From assembly GCA_033816765.1 (NCBI GenBank), contig CM066294.1, positions 3,038,001-3,102,000 of the forward strand: a stretch of DNA of 64,000 bases, given 5' to 3'. Both the position numbers and the translations under genes were made by a program. The notes below the pieces were generated by a model that was not told the origin of the DNA, ran no database searches, and saw only the letters and a list, made by a program, of their open reading frames with translations. Every line of letters starts with the position of its first letter. Within the stretch, counting starts at the first letter, position 1. Positions 53,964 to 64,000 of the stretch are shown piece after piece. Source of the stretch: Nothopassalora personata. Lineage: Eukaryota; Ascomycota; Dothideomycetes; Mycosphaerellales; Mycosphaerellaceae.

Positions 53964-54513
53964 TGTCACGATCTAAGCGTGTACCGGCGCTGTAGCCTAA
54001 TTAAACCTAAGGCAGCAGCCGCTACGAATTAGGTGACATTAATTAGTTACCTACAGCCTTTTCATAAGCAGCCCCTTCAATTCTAGCTTAGACACATGCA
54101 ATCTACTATCTACTTTTAAAACACCTTTATAAGCCCATTTTATGACTTCTAACCACTTGTAACGTAATAAGTATAGCTGTTAAGATATATACTACGCAGT
54201 TAAGCATTGTAAGCGTAGCATTAAGAAAACAATTCAATTTATACCTCTCGAGTAGAGGGTATAGGGGTTTAAGTCCGCTAATTCTCTTATTTATCTAGCT
54301 ACTACGCTACTCGTCACGTGACCTGATTTTACGGTCCCGGGACCGGTAAATACCCCTACTTACATAAGCGCCGCTCTATACCACTACAACTCGGACAGGC
54401 CTATATAGGGTAGTTAGTAGACATTAGTAGCCTTCTTAAAGACATCTATATAATCCTACCTCTAGAAGTTAAGGTTCTACTAAATATAGTCCTTAAGGTC
54501 CTTAGAAGCTTAT

Positions 54514-54963
54514 TATTACGGGTTAGATTAAGCTAATACTTAGCAACTAATTAGAGCCTCTACAGTTAAGTAGACGCGACTACGGCTAGGAAGGTACAGC
54601 TACCGCGGAGTGATCTATTACTCTATATAATCTGTAAGTAGATTAAACGGATTAGAATAGAGCACGATAACAATTAATCCGTTGCTCTATATAATCCGTA
54701 GAACAGATTAACAGATTAGGACAGATTAAAAGACGACCTCCTTTATATTTAGGAAACGCTAAGAAACCCTTATAGCTTCGAGGCGTTTAACTTACTGTTT
54801 AATCTTACTATTTAGAATATAACCTTACCTAACCGCTACCTCGCTACTACTTTATACTACTCTCCCTCCTACTCCTACTCGATAAGAACAAATCTCGATC
54901 GAACGAAGGTTACCTAACTTATTAGTTAACTTAGTAAGATTATAGGTTTAACTAAACCTAATA
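54514..54963 (+). repeat. GyD 5' LTR
   Basis: A 450-bp LTR running tattacgggt...cctaata, inserted in the CoB reverse transcriptase. It has the tatttaggaaacgct core near 54730 and ggcgtttaa (54782-54790), complementary to ttaaacgcc (54967-54975) at the primer site. The 3' LTR is outside the window. Confidence 0.75.
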
Positions 54964-56977
54964 GCTTTAAACGCCCTCTAGAATAGGAGATCGATAGAGC
55001 ACTAGGCGAACACCCGCCCCTAGTAAAGTAGATAGAGATACCCGACTACGGACCGCGAACGATGCTATTAATGCCTTAGCTACTTACGTAGGCAATAAAT
55101 CCCTTAAGGTTAGTAAGCTAGAGTTCTACTATAGCAACCGAGACAAGTTCGACACTTAGATTACTTAGATAGATACGTACTTCTTATTTAACTCTATAGC
55201 TAAGAATCTTAAGCCTATCTTTACTACTACCTTCTTAAGAGGACGAGCATAGTATTAGGTTAAACCCTTCCTAAGAAGCTACTTAGACAGTAACGGCACC
55301 GATAACGCTAATAGAGTCTTTACGTCTTATAACTACCTTAAGAATGCTATAAAGAGCGTCTTTAGAATCTCTAACGAGGTTACTACTACCGTTCGTGTTA
55401 TATAACACTTAACCTAGAAGACCTCTACCGCCGAATATACTACTAGGCTACGATAATCGCAATAGGGACTATAATAACTTTAATAATAATAAGCCTAGCT
55501 ACAAGCTATACTATAGACTATAGCCTATAAAACTCGACGTTACCGAGAAAGGTCGTAAGATCGGAAGTAAGAACAGGAGTAAGAAAGGGCCTAAGAGTTC
55601 GAAAGGAAGCTTTACTTACTATAACTATAGTAAGGAAGGCTATATAGTAAGGGACTACTACGGTTAGAAAAATATAGTGCGCCGTAAGTAGTTTAATATA
55701 ATGTAACGAAGAACTAGTACACTCGAGAGCAGTGTTAGACTACTAGGAGGCACCGACTATACTCGAGGAGTAGAGGAGAGAGTTAGTAACGGAAGTAGCA
55801 TACCTCTCCTAGACCCCTTATAAGGACGAGGAGGATACTACGGGCAACTAATAGAAGCTATACCGTTCGGATTGTAGAACCAACTATAACAGTTTAAAAG
55901 AACATACCAATTTAATACAATCTAGATAAGGGAAACCTCGGGAAGTTACTAAGTAACCGAGAACGTAGAAATCGAGACGGTTAAACAAGCCGAATAGGAG
56001 ATCCTAAAGAAGCTAGACTAGGACCTCTCGGACATCGAGACAAACGAAATACTCGCGAATAACCCCTAGGAACACTCCTCGTTATTACGAGACTAATAAG
56101 GAAAACGAGAATTTAGCATAATAGTAAGAAGAGTCGACTACGAGATCGAACGAGATGCTCGAAATAGTTACGGAGCCCTTTATTAGCGTTTCTATTACTA
56201 AGACTCGTGCTAAACCTACTACTCCGCTAAGGAAGGCGTAGGGTATTTCCTATAGTAACTACGAGGAACCCTAGGAGCGACACATAGGTAGAATGCTACG
56301 CTCCGAGAAGTAGACATCGATAAATCCTACTTAGATAGCGATAGAAGCGACAAAGAGAACTAGGACCTAGGATAGAATAGATCGTAGTTACCGGAACTAT
56401 AGGAAGAAAGTTAAGAAACCACTAGGCTAGATACTATCGAAGAAAACTAGGATCTAGAAGAATTAAGCGAAGAAGATTCCTCTAAAGGAGAAGAGAGCGA
56501 TACTAACGACAATAACGAATAACTAATCTTTACGATCGATGCACCTAAGAAACTATATAACATAATCGTATACCTATAAAGAAGGCACGAAAAATTCCTA
56601 CCTAAAATAGGCGGACGACGAATGCTATACTCTATTAAGTTTAATAAAACACTCGACACCCTACGAGGCATAGCCTAGAGATACCTACTTATAGAAACGA
56701 CCGAAAACCTAGTAACTGCTATTATAGAACGACCGCCGATAGGAAGCCGAATAATAGGTACTAGATACCTTACGCCGTTAGGAACATTTATATCGAATAA
56801 ATTACGTAACGTAGTGTAACACGTACGCGCACTCTACTTAGAAACGTAGAAGATCTAGGAACGTTACCGAAGACAGGTATAGACATAGAAAGGCTCGCGC
56901 TAGGTTTAAGCGGAGGCCTTAAGACACGAAGTATAACGTTCTATATACGAATAGGGAAAGGATTAACTCCTTAGGAA
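54964..56977 (+). pseudogene. GyD gag, RIP-mutated with internal deletion
   Basis: It follows GyC gag closely (KLEFYYSNRDKFD near 55120, FTTTFLRGRA). It jumps at about 55445 from the capsid segment to LRYDN, omitting roughly 230 bp that GyC has around its MYQRGLKEHV region. The knuckle is degraded (near 55615). The acidic SEEDSSKGEESD tract (near 56460) and the C-terminal domain are present. The slippery heptamer is lost (GGGAAAG near 56954). Confidence 0.85.
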
Positions 56978-59900
56978 TAAGCGACTAAAAGGAGTTATAT
57001 GACACATAATAAGCTTAAGCATTAATAGTAGTCTTCCGAACATAAGTAATCGTTAACGGTTATAGGACTAGGGTTATAATTAACTCCGGAGCGAGCGAGA
57101 ATTTTACCTCCGAAGCATTTATTAGGACTAAAGGGATCGTAACCTAATACAAGAACGAAGGGTATAAATTAATCGCGGTAGACGGATTATCCTTACCTAG
57201 CGTAGAACGAGAGACGATACCGTTACTACTAGTAATCTAACGGCACTACGAGGAAATTGTCTTAGATATTACTAACATAGCTAGTTATAAGATCGTACTA
57301 GGTATACCTTAGTTAAGAAAGTACAATCTAGTTATCGACTAGAGAAGAGAAGTACTTACATTCGAGTAATGCGATTACGTTATCGACATTAATCCTACGT
57401 AGCGGTAGCGTTCGCTAGTAGATAAGGTAAAGAGACAGCTTAATTGAATAGAGCTTACGCTAACTAGAAGGATAGAAGAACTACCTTCGACCGGGATAGA
57501 CACTAGCGTAGGGCCGCCGGGTTACGAAGTTACTAGAATTAATAGACTTAACGTACTATCGAAGGATACTAACATTTCGGAGTTAACTATCCCGAAGGAG
57601 TACCTTAAATAGAAGAGGCTCTTTAAAGAGGAAAAGGGCAAAGACGCCTTACCTAAGTACTAACTATAGGATTATAAGATAAACATTCAGCTAGGAAAAG
57701 AGCCTCTATAGGGACCCCTATATCTAATGTCCGAAAAAGAGCTAATAACCCTACGAGAATAGCTAAAGGAGAACCTAGTAAAAGGACGAATACGAAAATT
57801 AACCTTAAGCGTAGTATCTCTATGTATGTTTGTTCTAAAAGCAAACGGGAAACTACGACTTGTATAAGACTACCGAAAGTTAAACGAGATTACTATTAAG
57901 AACCGATATCTACTACCGAACATCGAAGAAGTATAGGATAGATTAACCGGGTTAGACTAGTACATAAAGATCGATTTATAAGACGCCTTCTACACTATCC
58001 GTATAGCGGAGGGAGAAGAATAGAAAACCGCATTTAGGACTCGATATAGACTATACGAGTTTTTAGTTATGCCTTTCAGATTAACTAATGCACTAGCCGC
58101 ATTCTAAGACCTAATTAACGAGACACTAAGAGACCTACTAGACGTATACGTTATTGCCTATGTCGACGATATCCTTATCTATATAAAAGGGATACTCTAG
58201 TAGTACACACGATAAGTCTAGGACGTACTCGAGCGACTATCTAAAACAGGTTTTTAGACGGTACCAAAGAAATGCGAGTTCTATAAGAAAGAAGTTAAAT
58301 TCTTAGGATTTATTATTAGTACGACTAGAATCTAGATCGACCTAGCTAAGACATAGTCTATTAGAGAATAGCTAGAGCTAACATACGTTAAGGACGTATA
58401 ATTATTCCTTAGCCTCGCTAACTATAACCGGAAATTTATGAAGGACTATTCGAAGACATCGATACCTATAACGATGCTTACGAAGAAGGATGCTAAATAG
58501 ACATAGGGCAGCGTACAACGACTAGTATTTAAACGACTAAAGAAACAATGCGCCTTAGTACCGACGCTTCGATTATTTAACGGTACGAAGGAAGTCTAAA
58601 TCGAAACGGACGTATCGGATATAGCTATCGGAGCATACCTTACGTAAGAGTATAATAGGAAACGACACCTAGTAGCCTACTACTTAAGGAAACTATTACC
58701 CGCGGAACAAAACTACGACATCTATAATAATGAACTTCTCGCTATTATTACTATAATATAGCACTAGAGAATATATACGGAAGGAGTACCTAAGCTAACG
58801 ATTCTTTCTAATTATAAGAATCTTACTTACTTTACTACGACTAAATAGCTAACGAGAAGATAGTACCGCTAGTCAGAACTGCTCGGTTAGTACAAATTTG
58901 AAATCCGCTATACTCCCGGTAAAGATAACGGTAGGGCCGACGTACTAAGCCGAAGAAGCAACTATATAGAAGGAAAAGAACTAGTACGATAACAAATACT
59001 AAAGGCAAATCTAGACGGAAGCCTTAGCGCTAACATAAAGGAGTTTAATAATATAGTACGTGTTCTCTAAGATACGGAAGAACAATTCCTAATAGTATAG
59101 GGGAAATACTAGGTACCGAAGGACCGAGAAGAAGAGTGTATACGATAACATTACGACGGACTAACCTACGGGCACCCCGGAACATCTAAGATAGTAGAAC
59201 TCATTTAGAGAAGCTTTGTATTCCTATAGCTACGATAGAAAGTACTACGATACATTAAACGATGCGAACACTATTAGAGAAACAAAGCCGTAAGACACGT
59301 AAAATACGGCGAGATACAATTCCGGACACTACTAACAAACCTATAGGACGAAGTTACGATAGACTTTATTACTAAGTTACTAACATCCTAGGATTAAACT
59401 ATAGGACAACAATATAATATAATATTAGTTATAGTAGACCGACTTACGAAATACGTATACTTTATCCCTATATCTAAAACGTACAATATAGAGCAACTCG
59501 GACACCTTGTACTTAATCGACTCGTACGATACTATAGATTCCTAAAGGTCTTTATTATAGATAGAGACAAGTTATTTACATCTAACTACTAGAAAACCTT
59601 AGTTTCTACGATCGGAATTAAACATAAGCTGTCTACTGCCTACTATCTATAAACTAATAGGCAAATAGAAAGAATGAATTAAACCTTAGAACAATATCTA
59701 CGACACTATATTAACTATATATAGGATAATTAGGTTATACTTCTACCTATAGTATAGTTAGTAATAAATAACTACAAGTCCGAAACAACGGGCGAAACAC
59801 ATTTCTTCGTAAACTACGGTAAGTATCTGAACCTATTTGGCGAAGAAGGATTACATCTATAAGCTAAAAGGGCAATCGTAACTATAGAGGCGATAAAAAC

Positions 59901-60370
59901 CATCTACGAAAACTTAATACGAAGGGTTAAGAGTAACTAAGATAAAATTGCGATACTATATAACAAGAAACGATAAATAGCACCTTAGCTTAAGAAGGGG
60001 GATAAGGTCTATCTCCTTACAAAGAACCTTAAAATAAGAAGAAAGACTAAGAAACTAGATTAGGTGAAAGTCGGACTATTTCTCGTTAAAGAAGCACGAG
60101 GACCCGTTAACTACTAACTACGGCTACTAAAGGATGTAAAGATTTACCTAGTGTTCTATGTTTTGCTATTAGAACCTACGCACGCCGAAATACCTTACTA
60201 GGAAAGCTTCTATTTCGAGCCGGAAGTAGAAAACAAATTCGAAGTCGAAAAAATCCTAGATAAGAAGGGTTAGCGATACCTTATTAAATAGAGAGGATAC
60301 GACAAATTCGAAAATACCTAGGAACTAGAGAGAAACCTTGAGAACTGCCGGATACTCCTAATAGAGTATT
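56978..60370 (+). pseudogene. GyD pol, RIP-mutated
   Basis: This is a full-length counterpart of GyA pol: protease (INSGASENF form near 57085), RT with a YVDD variant near 58165, RNase H (TDVSDIAIGA near 58610), and integrase with degraded HHCC and DDE motifs (59140-59700). The C-terminal chromodomain (EVEKILDKKG near 60240) then has stops in KW and W positions. About 37 bp after its end the element is interrupted by GyE at 60408. Confidence 0.85.
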
Positions 60371-60407
60371 TCTAGCGCCGGAGGAACCCCGAAGCGAAGG
60401 AGGACTA

Positions 60408-60755
60408 TGTTATGTCTCGTTCTAGGGCTAGTCTTAAAGGAGAGATAAGTTAAGTCACGTAGCGGTATTCTTTAGAGAGGCTAAAGTAAGCTAAGCGAAG
60501 ATAAATAATTATAATAAGAGTTATATTCCAATTAGTAAGATAGTAACATAAGTTGAACGCATCGAAACTATAAGGGTTCTTAGCGTTCCTAAATATAAGG
60601 AGACATTGCTAGTCTTAGTCTTAATTACTTAATCGCTAGTAAGCGAGTGATCTCGAATCACCGAGTCGCTAGTAAGCGAGTAATCTCGTGCGGCGCACGT
60701 GGTTTCTATAGCTAATAGTTAGGCGTGCCGTCGTAGCTTAACCCGGACCGTAACA
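60408..60755 (-). repeat. GyE 3' LTR (minus strand)
   Basis: 348 bp. On the minus strand it runs tgttacgg...cataaca, like the GyA LTR. It contains a 33-bp-spaced tandem repeat (tcgctagtaagcgag at 60633-60647 and 60666-60680), the core near 60590, and, upstream in plus coordinates, the polypurine tract ctatcccccttct (60756-60768). Confidence 0.85.
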
Positions 60756-60832
60756 CTATCCCCCTTCTAGCCTAGCTTCGTCCCGAAGCTTATATAAGAT
60801 AACACGATGTCCTCTCTTTGCGGCCTATAACG

Positions 60833-61435
60833 ATGTCTTCTTCTTCTTCTAAAAACCGTCTCCGGCTTACTAAGGAAATTAACAAACACGGTCGTCTAGT
60901 AGATCTCGCGTGTAACTATTACTTCTTTAACGGTTTATCTTACGTCGCTATAGAAGGCAACTTTCGGCTTCGGTGTTCGGAGTATGTTCGCCGCGGGCGT
61001 AAGTATATAAACCTATCCTAGGAGTCTCTTAATAAGACCCGGGAGGAGTACCGGAAAAAGGTCGAAAAGGATAAGGAAGAGCTTACGGAGATCTTAGTAC
61101 GGTTAATGCGGGATAAGGCAATACTTCGCTAAGCTAAGAAGCGCGCGCGTAAGAAGGCGCAGTGTCTAGAGGCCGAAATAGAGGCCTCTAGAGAGATTAA
61201 GGACGTCGATTGTCCTACTGCCGATACGACTATTAGCCTCTCTCCTACTATATAGTCCTCGATCGACTTTGTTAATAACGCGATCAATTTCTCTATCTCT
61301 TCCAGTTCTACTAGATAGCCCGTAAATAACTAGGCGGCGCTTTCCGGAGCGGAGCCTTAGGGCGAGTCCCTAGGGGTAGAGACTTATTATGGTACTTATT
61401 TATAAGTTGTGTCCCTATTCTTATTAATCGGCTAG
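60833..61435 (+). pseudogene. GyE antisense Zn2Cys6-like ORF, lightly RIP-mutated
   Basis: A 200-codon frame on the plus strand, opposite to GyE pol. It starts MSSSS like the GyA antisense protein. Where GyA has six cysteines it reads C27-x2-Y30-x6-Y37-x10-C48-x2-Y51-x6-Y58. Every lost Cys is Tyr, the result expected from TGT/TGC to TAT/TAC. A charged coiled-coil-like stretch follows (EEYRKKVEKDKEELTEILVRL). Internal TAG/TAA codons again fit mutated Gln/Trp. The final TAG (61433-61435) lies inside the tRNA-like acceptor stem. A TATATAAG motif near 60791-60798 is suitably placed as a promoter for this strand. Confidence 0.75.
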
Positions 61436-61502
61436 GTAGCTCAGTGGTAGAGCGTAGGCTGTCTACACTCTTAAGGTCGTAGGTTCGATTCCTACCTTAG
61501 CT
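61430..61502 (+). other. tRNA-like sequence in GyE
   Basis: 73 nt with acceptor ggctagg/cttagct (5 Watson-Crick pairs plus 2 wobbles), D-stem gctc/gagc with loop agtggta, and a perfect T-arm gtagg-ttcgatt-cctac. The anticodon region is shared with the GyB copy (differences taagctatctac versus taggctgtctac) and lacks a normal 5-bp stem, although gtag/ctac can pair around a 5-nt loop. It stands between the antisense ORF and pol, in the antisense orientation. Confidence 0.65.
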
Positions 61503-61504
61503 AT

Positions 61505-64000
61505 TCCCGGCCGACTAGTCGTCAATTGGTAGCTTAGTTAGCTAGCCGTTTTTTTTAGTTTTGTAGTATTCCTAGATTTTTTGCTAACAGTTATGTAGGT
61601 CTTGTTTTAGTTCCTAGGTATTTTCTAATTCGTCGTATCCTTTCTATTTAACAAGGTATCGCTAACCTTTCTTGTCTAGGATTCTTTCGACTTCGAATTC
61701 GTTTTCTACTTCCGGCTCGAAATGGAAGCTCTCCTAGCAAGGTGTTTCGGCGTCCGCTAGTTCTAGCTTAGAGATGTAGAAGACTAGGTAGATTTTAGCG
61801 TCGGGTAGTAGTCGTAGGCGGTAGTTGACTAGTCCTATAACTTTATTAATGAAAAATGGTCCGACCTTAACGTGATCCAGTTTCTTAGTCTATCTTCTTA
61901 TTCTTAGGTTTTTTATAAGGAGATAGACCTTATTCCCCTCTTTTAGTAGAGGTGCTATTTTTCTCGTGTCCTACCGTTATCGAGACAGTTTTTATTATGT
62001 ATCTTCGATCGCCTTACGTGTTTCTTTATGCACTTCCTTAAGAGTATCCGTCGTTACGATTGCTCTTTCGGCTTATGGGTAAGATCTAGGTGTTCTAAAT
62101 AGGTTAGGATCTTTACTAAAGTTCGTATAAAATAGTATCGTTAAAGTTGTCTCTAATTTATGGTTGTTTAGTGCAATCTGTGCTATTAGCAGTAATGAGA
62201 CCTAGTTGTCTTATGCATAATTGATGTAGTGTCGTAGGTATTGTTCTAGCGTTTAATTTATCCTTTCGGTTTGTCCGTCTGTTTCCGGATAATATACTAT
62301 TAATAGCTTGTGTTTAATTCCGATCGTTCCCATAAGCGTCTTCTAGTAATTTAATGTGAATAGCTTATCTCTATCCGTTATAAACGCTTAAGGGAATCCG
62401 TAGTATCGGATAAGTCTATCTAGTACGAGGTATCCGAGCTACTCTATATTGTACGTTTCCGATGTAGGAATGAAGTGTACGTATTTCGTAAGTCTATTAA
62501 CTATAACTAGTATTATGTCGTATAGTTGTTTCGTAATTTAATCTCTTAACGGTAGGAGTTTCGTAATAAAGTCTATTATAACTTCGTCCCATGGTTTCGT
62601 CGGTAGTGTCCTAAACTGTAGGTAACCGTATTTTACATGTCTCGTAGCCTTGTTTCGTTAGTAGTGTACGCATTGTTTAATGTAGCGTAACACCTTAAGT
62701 CTTATCTATGGAAATGAGAAACTACGCTATATTAGGTCTATAGTTTTTAAAGTTCTAGGGTGTCTATAAGTTAGTCCGTCGTGATGTTATTAAATGCATT
62801 CTTCTTCTCGATCCTTCGGTACTTAGTATTTCCCTTGCGATATAGGGAACTGTTCGTCCTTATCGCCTAGTATCCGTACGATGTTATTAAATTCTCTCGT
62901 GTTTGCACTAAGACTTCCGTCGGGGTTTGTCTTTAATATCTTATGTTACACTAGTTCTTTTCCTTCTATATAGTCGCTTCTTTGGCTTAGCGCGTCGGCG
63001 CGGCTATTCTCTCTTCCTAGAGTATATTTAATTTCGAACTTATACTATCCTAGCAGCTCCGACTAGCGGGCTTACCTTCGGGTAAGTTCTTTCGTCGTTA
63101 TAAAGTACGTAAGATTCTTATAGTTAGAAAGAATCGTTAACTTCGGTAGGCCCTCGACATATACTCTCTAATGTTGTATAGTAGCAATAATAGCTAGAAG
63201 CTCTTTATTATAGATGTCGTAGTTCTATTCCGCTATAGTCATTTTCCGGGAGTAATAGGCTACTAGGTGTCTCTACCTATCGTGTGTCTATGTTAGACAC
63301 GCGCCTATTGCTATATTAGATGCATCGGTCTCGATGTAGACTTCCTTGCTACTATCGAATAGTCGAAGCGTAGGGGCTAAAGCGCATTGTTCCTTAAGTT
63401 TCTTAAATGCTTTAATCTGTTCCTTTCCCTATTTCTAGGTAACGTCTTTTCTTATAAGCATCGTTATTAGTGCTACTATCTTTACGTACTCCTTAATGAA
63501 TTTCCGGTTGTAGTTTGCTAGTCTAAGGAATAATTGTACGTCCTTAACTGTTTTTAGTTCTAGCTATTCTCTAATTAATTGTGTCTTCGTAGGGTCGATC
63601 GTTATCCCTATAGTACTAATAATAAAGCCTAAGAATTTAACTTCTTTCTTATGGAATTCGCATTTCTCGGGTGCTATCTTAAATCCTAAACGTATAAGTC
63701 GTTCGAAGACGTCCTAGACTTGTTTTATGTGTTCCTATAGGGATCCTTTTATGTAGACTAGTATGTCGTCTATGTAGGCGATAACGTATACGTCGAGTAG
63801 GTCTCTAAGTGTTTCGTTAACAAGGTCCTAGTAGGATACGGGTACGTTAGTTAATCCCATTAGCATAATTAAGAATTCGTAGAGTCCGTATCTTATTCTA
63901 AAAGCGGTTTTCTATTCTTCTCCTTCTACTATTCGTATAGTATAGAAGGCATCTCGTAGGTTAATCTTCGTATACTAGTCCGATCCGGTTAATCTATCTT
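61505..64000 (-). pseudogene. GyE pol (minus strand), RIP-mutated, cut by window end
   Basis: On the minus strand from the window end: RT with YIDD for YMDD (near 63765), RNase H (TDASNIAIGA near 63315), and integrase HHCC (near 62650-62790) with the DDE core (62270-62590). A chromodomain follows (EVERILDKKG.RYLVK, near 61620-61690). It is closest to GyB, with which it also shares the tRNA-like sequence. Gag and the 5' LTR lie beyond 64000. Confidence 0.85.

Larger units (their letters stand above)
46988..54169 (+). mobile_element. CoC: Ty1/copia element with lightly RIP-mutated gag-pol
   Basis: 7,182 bp with 206-bp LTRs (46988-47193 and 53964-54169) and a 5-bp target duplication agtat (46983-46987 and 54170-54174). 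LTR ends were TGTCACG...CGTGACA. The LTRs differ almost only at CpA/TpG sites. The primer site gttataagcccg (47194 on) matches the initiator tRNA-Met anticodon arm. It is less damaged than CoA or CoB: several pol segments remain open for 60-124 codons. Confidence 0.9.
46870..54425 (+). repeat. Solo 370-bp LTR split by copia CoC
   Basis: The two parts (46870-46987 and 54175-54425, 369 bp together) match the 370-bp sequence duplicated at 18273-18642 and 18747-19116. It is flanked by agtag (46865-46869 and 54426-54430) and interrupts the CoB reverse transcriptase. No internal domain is present, so it is a solo LTR into which CoC later inserted. Confidence 0.8.
28075..54513 (+). mobile_element. 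CoB: RIP-mutated Ty1/copia element, multiply interrupted
   Basis: The 5' LTR (28075-28387, tattaaga...ttaata) is followed by an initiator tRNA-Met-type primer site ggttataagcccggg (28388-28402) and leader to 28767. After GyB (28768-43456) it continues at 43457: gag with a CCHC knuckle C-YLY-IGKH-FMLRC (near 44250), protease LLNSYALSYITD (near 44650), integrase (44900-45990), and RT start with VNLV/FKARLVIRGF (near 46690) to NNTFTK (46850). A solo LTR then intervenes. RT resumes with LLKDIYI (54431) and VLKVLRSL until GyD inserts at 54514. The 3' end is outside the window. It is heavily RIP-mutated and non-functional, and was itself inserted into GyF. Confidence 0.8.

Noticed and set aside
19798..64000. 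The AT-rich nested block as a centromere
   Set aside because: RIP-mutated nests occur at centromeres, subtelomeres and dispersed islands alike. Without CENP-A data or chromosome context the sequence does not decide.

Overview
The window looks like a transposon-rich, AT-rich block of a filamentous ascomycete genome (Pezizomycotina; a Dothideomycete is plausible but unproven). Most of the sequence is retrotransposon DNA whose reading frames are littered with TAG/TAA and whose CpA/TpG dinucleotides have become TpA. This is the signature of repeat-induced point mutation (RIP). The two LTRs of the copia element at 46988-54169 differ almost only by such transitions, so the window documents RIP internally. 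One non-repetitive island (about 3838-7678) holds the only convincing host gene, an intact hexokinase-family kinase (4862-6466).

Layout. 1-1812: RIP-mutated Ty1/copia pol split by a SINE-like element. 1813-3837: degenerate repeat DNA ending in an LTR-like edge. 3838-7678: host island. 7679-8710: copia LTR, primer-binding site and gag. 8968-13660: RIP-mutated Ty3/gypsy (GyC) split by a second SINE-like copy. 13661-19116: LTR and gypsy fragments, a third SINE-like copy and a 474-bp tandem duplication. 19117-28074: minus-strand gypsy (GyF) containing a complete RIP-mutated copia (CoA, 19798-25410). 28075 to beyond the window: a copia (CoB) that hosts most of what follows. Nested in CoB are gypsy GyB (28768-43451), itself containing the intact gypsy GyA (30732-37699) and a fourth SINE-like copy; a 370-bp solo LTR containing copia CoC (46988-54169); and gypsy GyD (54514-60407), interrupted by minus-strand gypsy GyE (60408-64000, cut by the window end).

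GyA is a young, apparently complete Tf1/sushi-like chromovirus. It has identical 413-bp LTRs, a 5-bp target duplication, open gag and pol frames overlapping by ATGA, an in-frame GGGAAAA slippery heptamer, a self-priming-type primer-binding site, and a C-terminal chromodomain. It also carries an antisense ORF between pol and the 3' LTR. This ORF encodes a protein with GAL4-type Zn2Cys6 cysteine spacing followed by a coiled coil. Decayed orthologues of this antisense ORF occur at the same place in GyB and GyE, where their stop codon lies inside a tRNA-like sequence.

The second notable system is a roughly 760-bp GC-rich SINE-like element in four nearly identical, un-mutated copies. Three have 14-bp target duplications made of already RIP-mutated sequence, so they inserted after RIP had acted on their targets.
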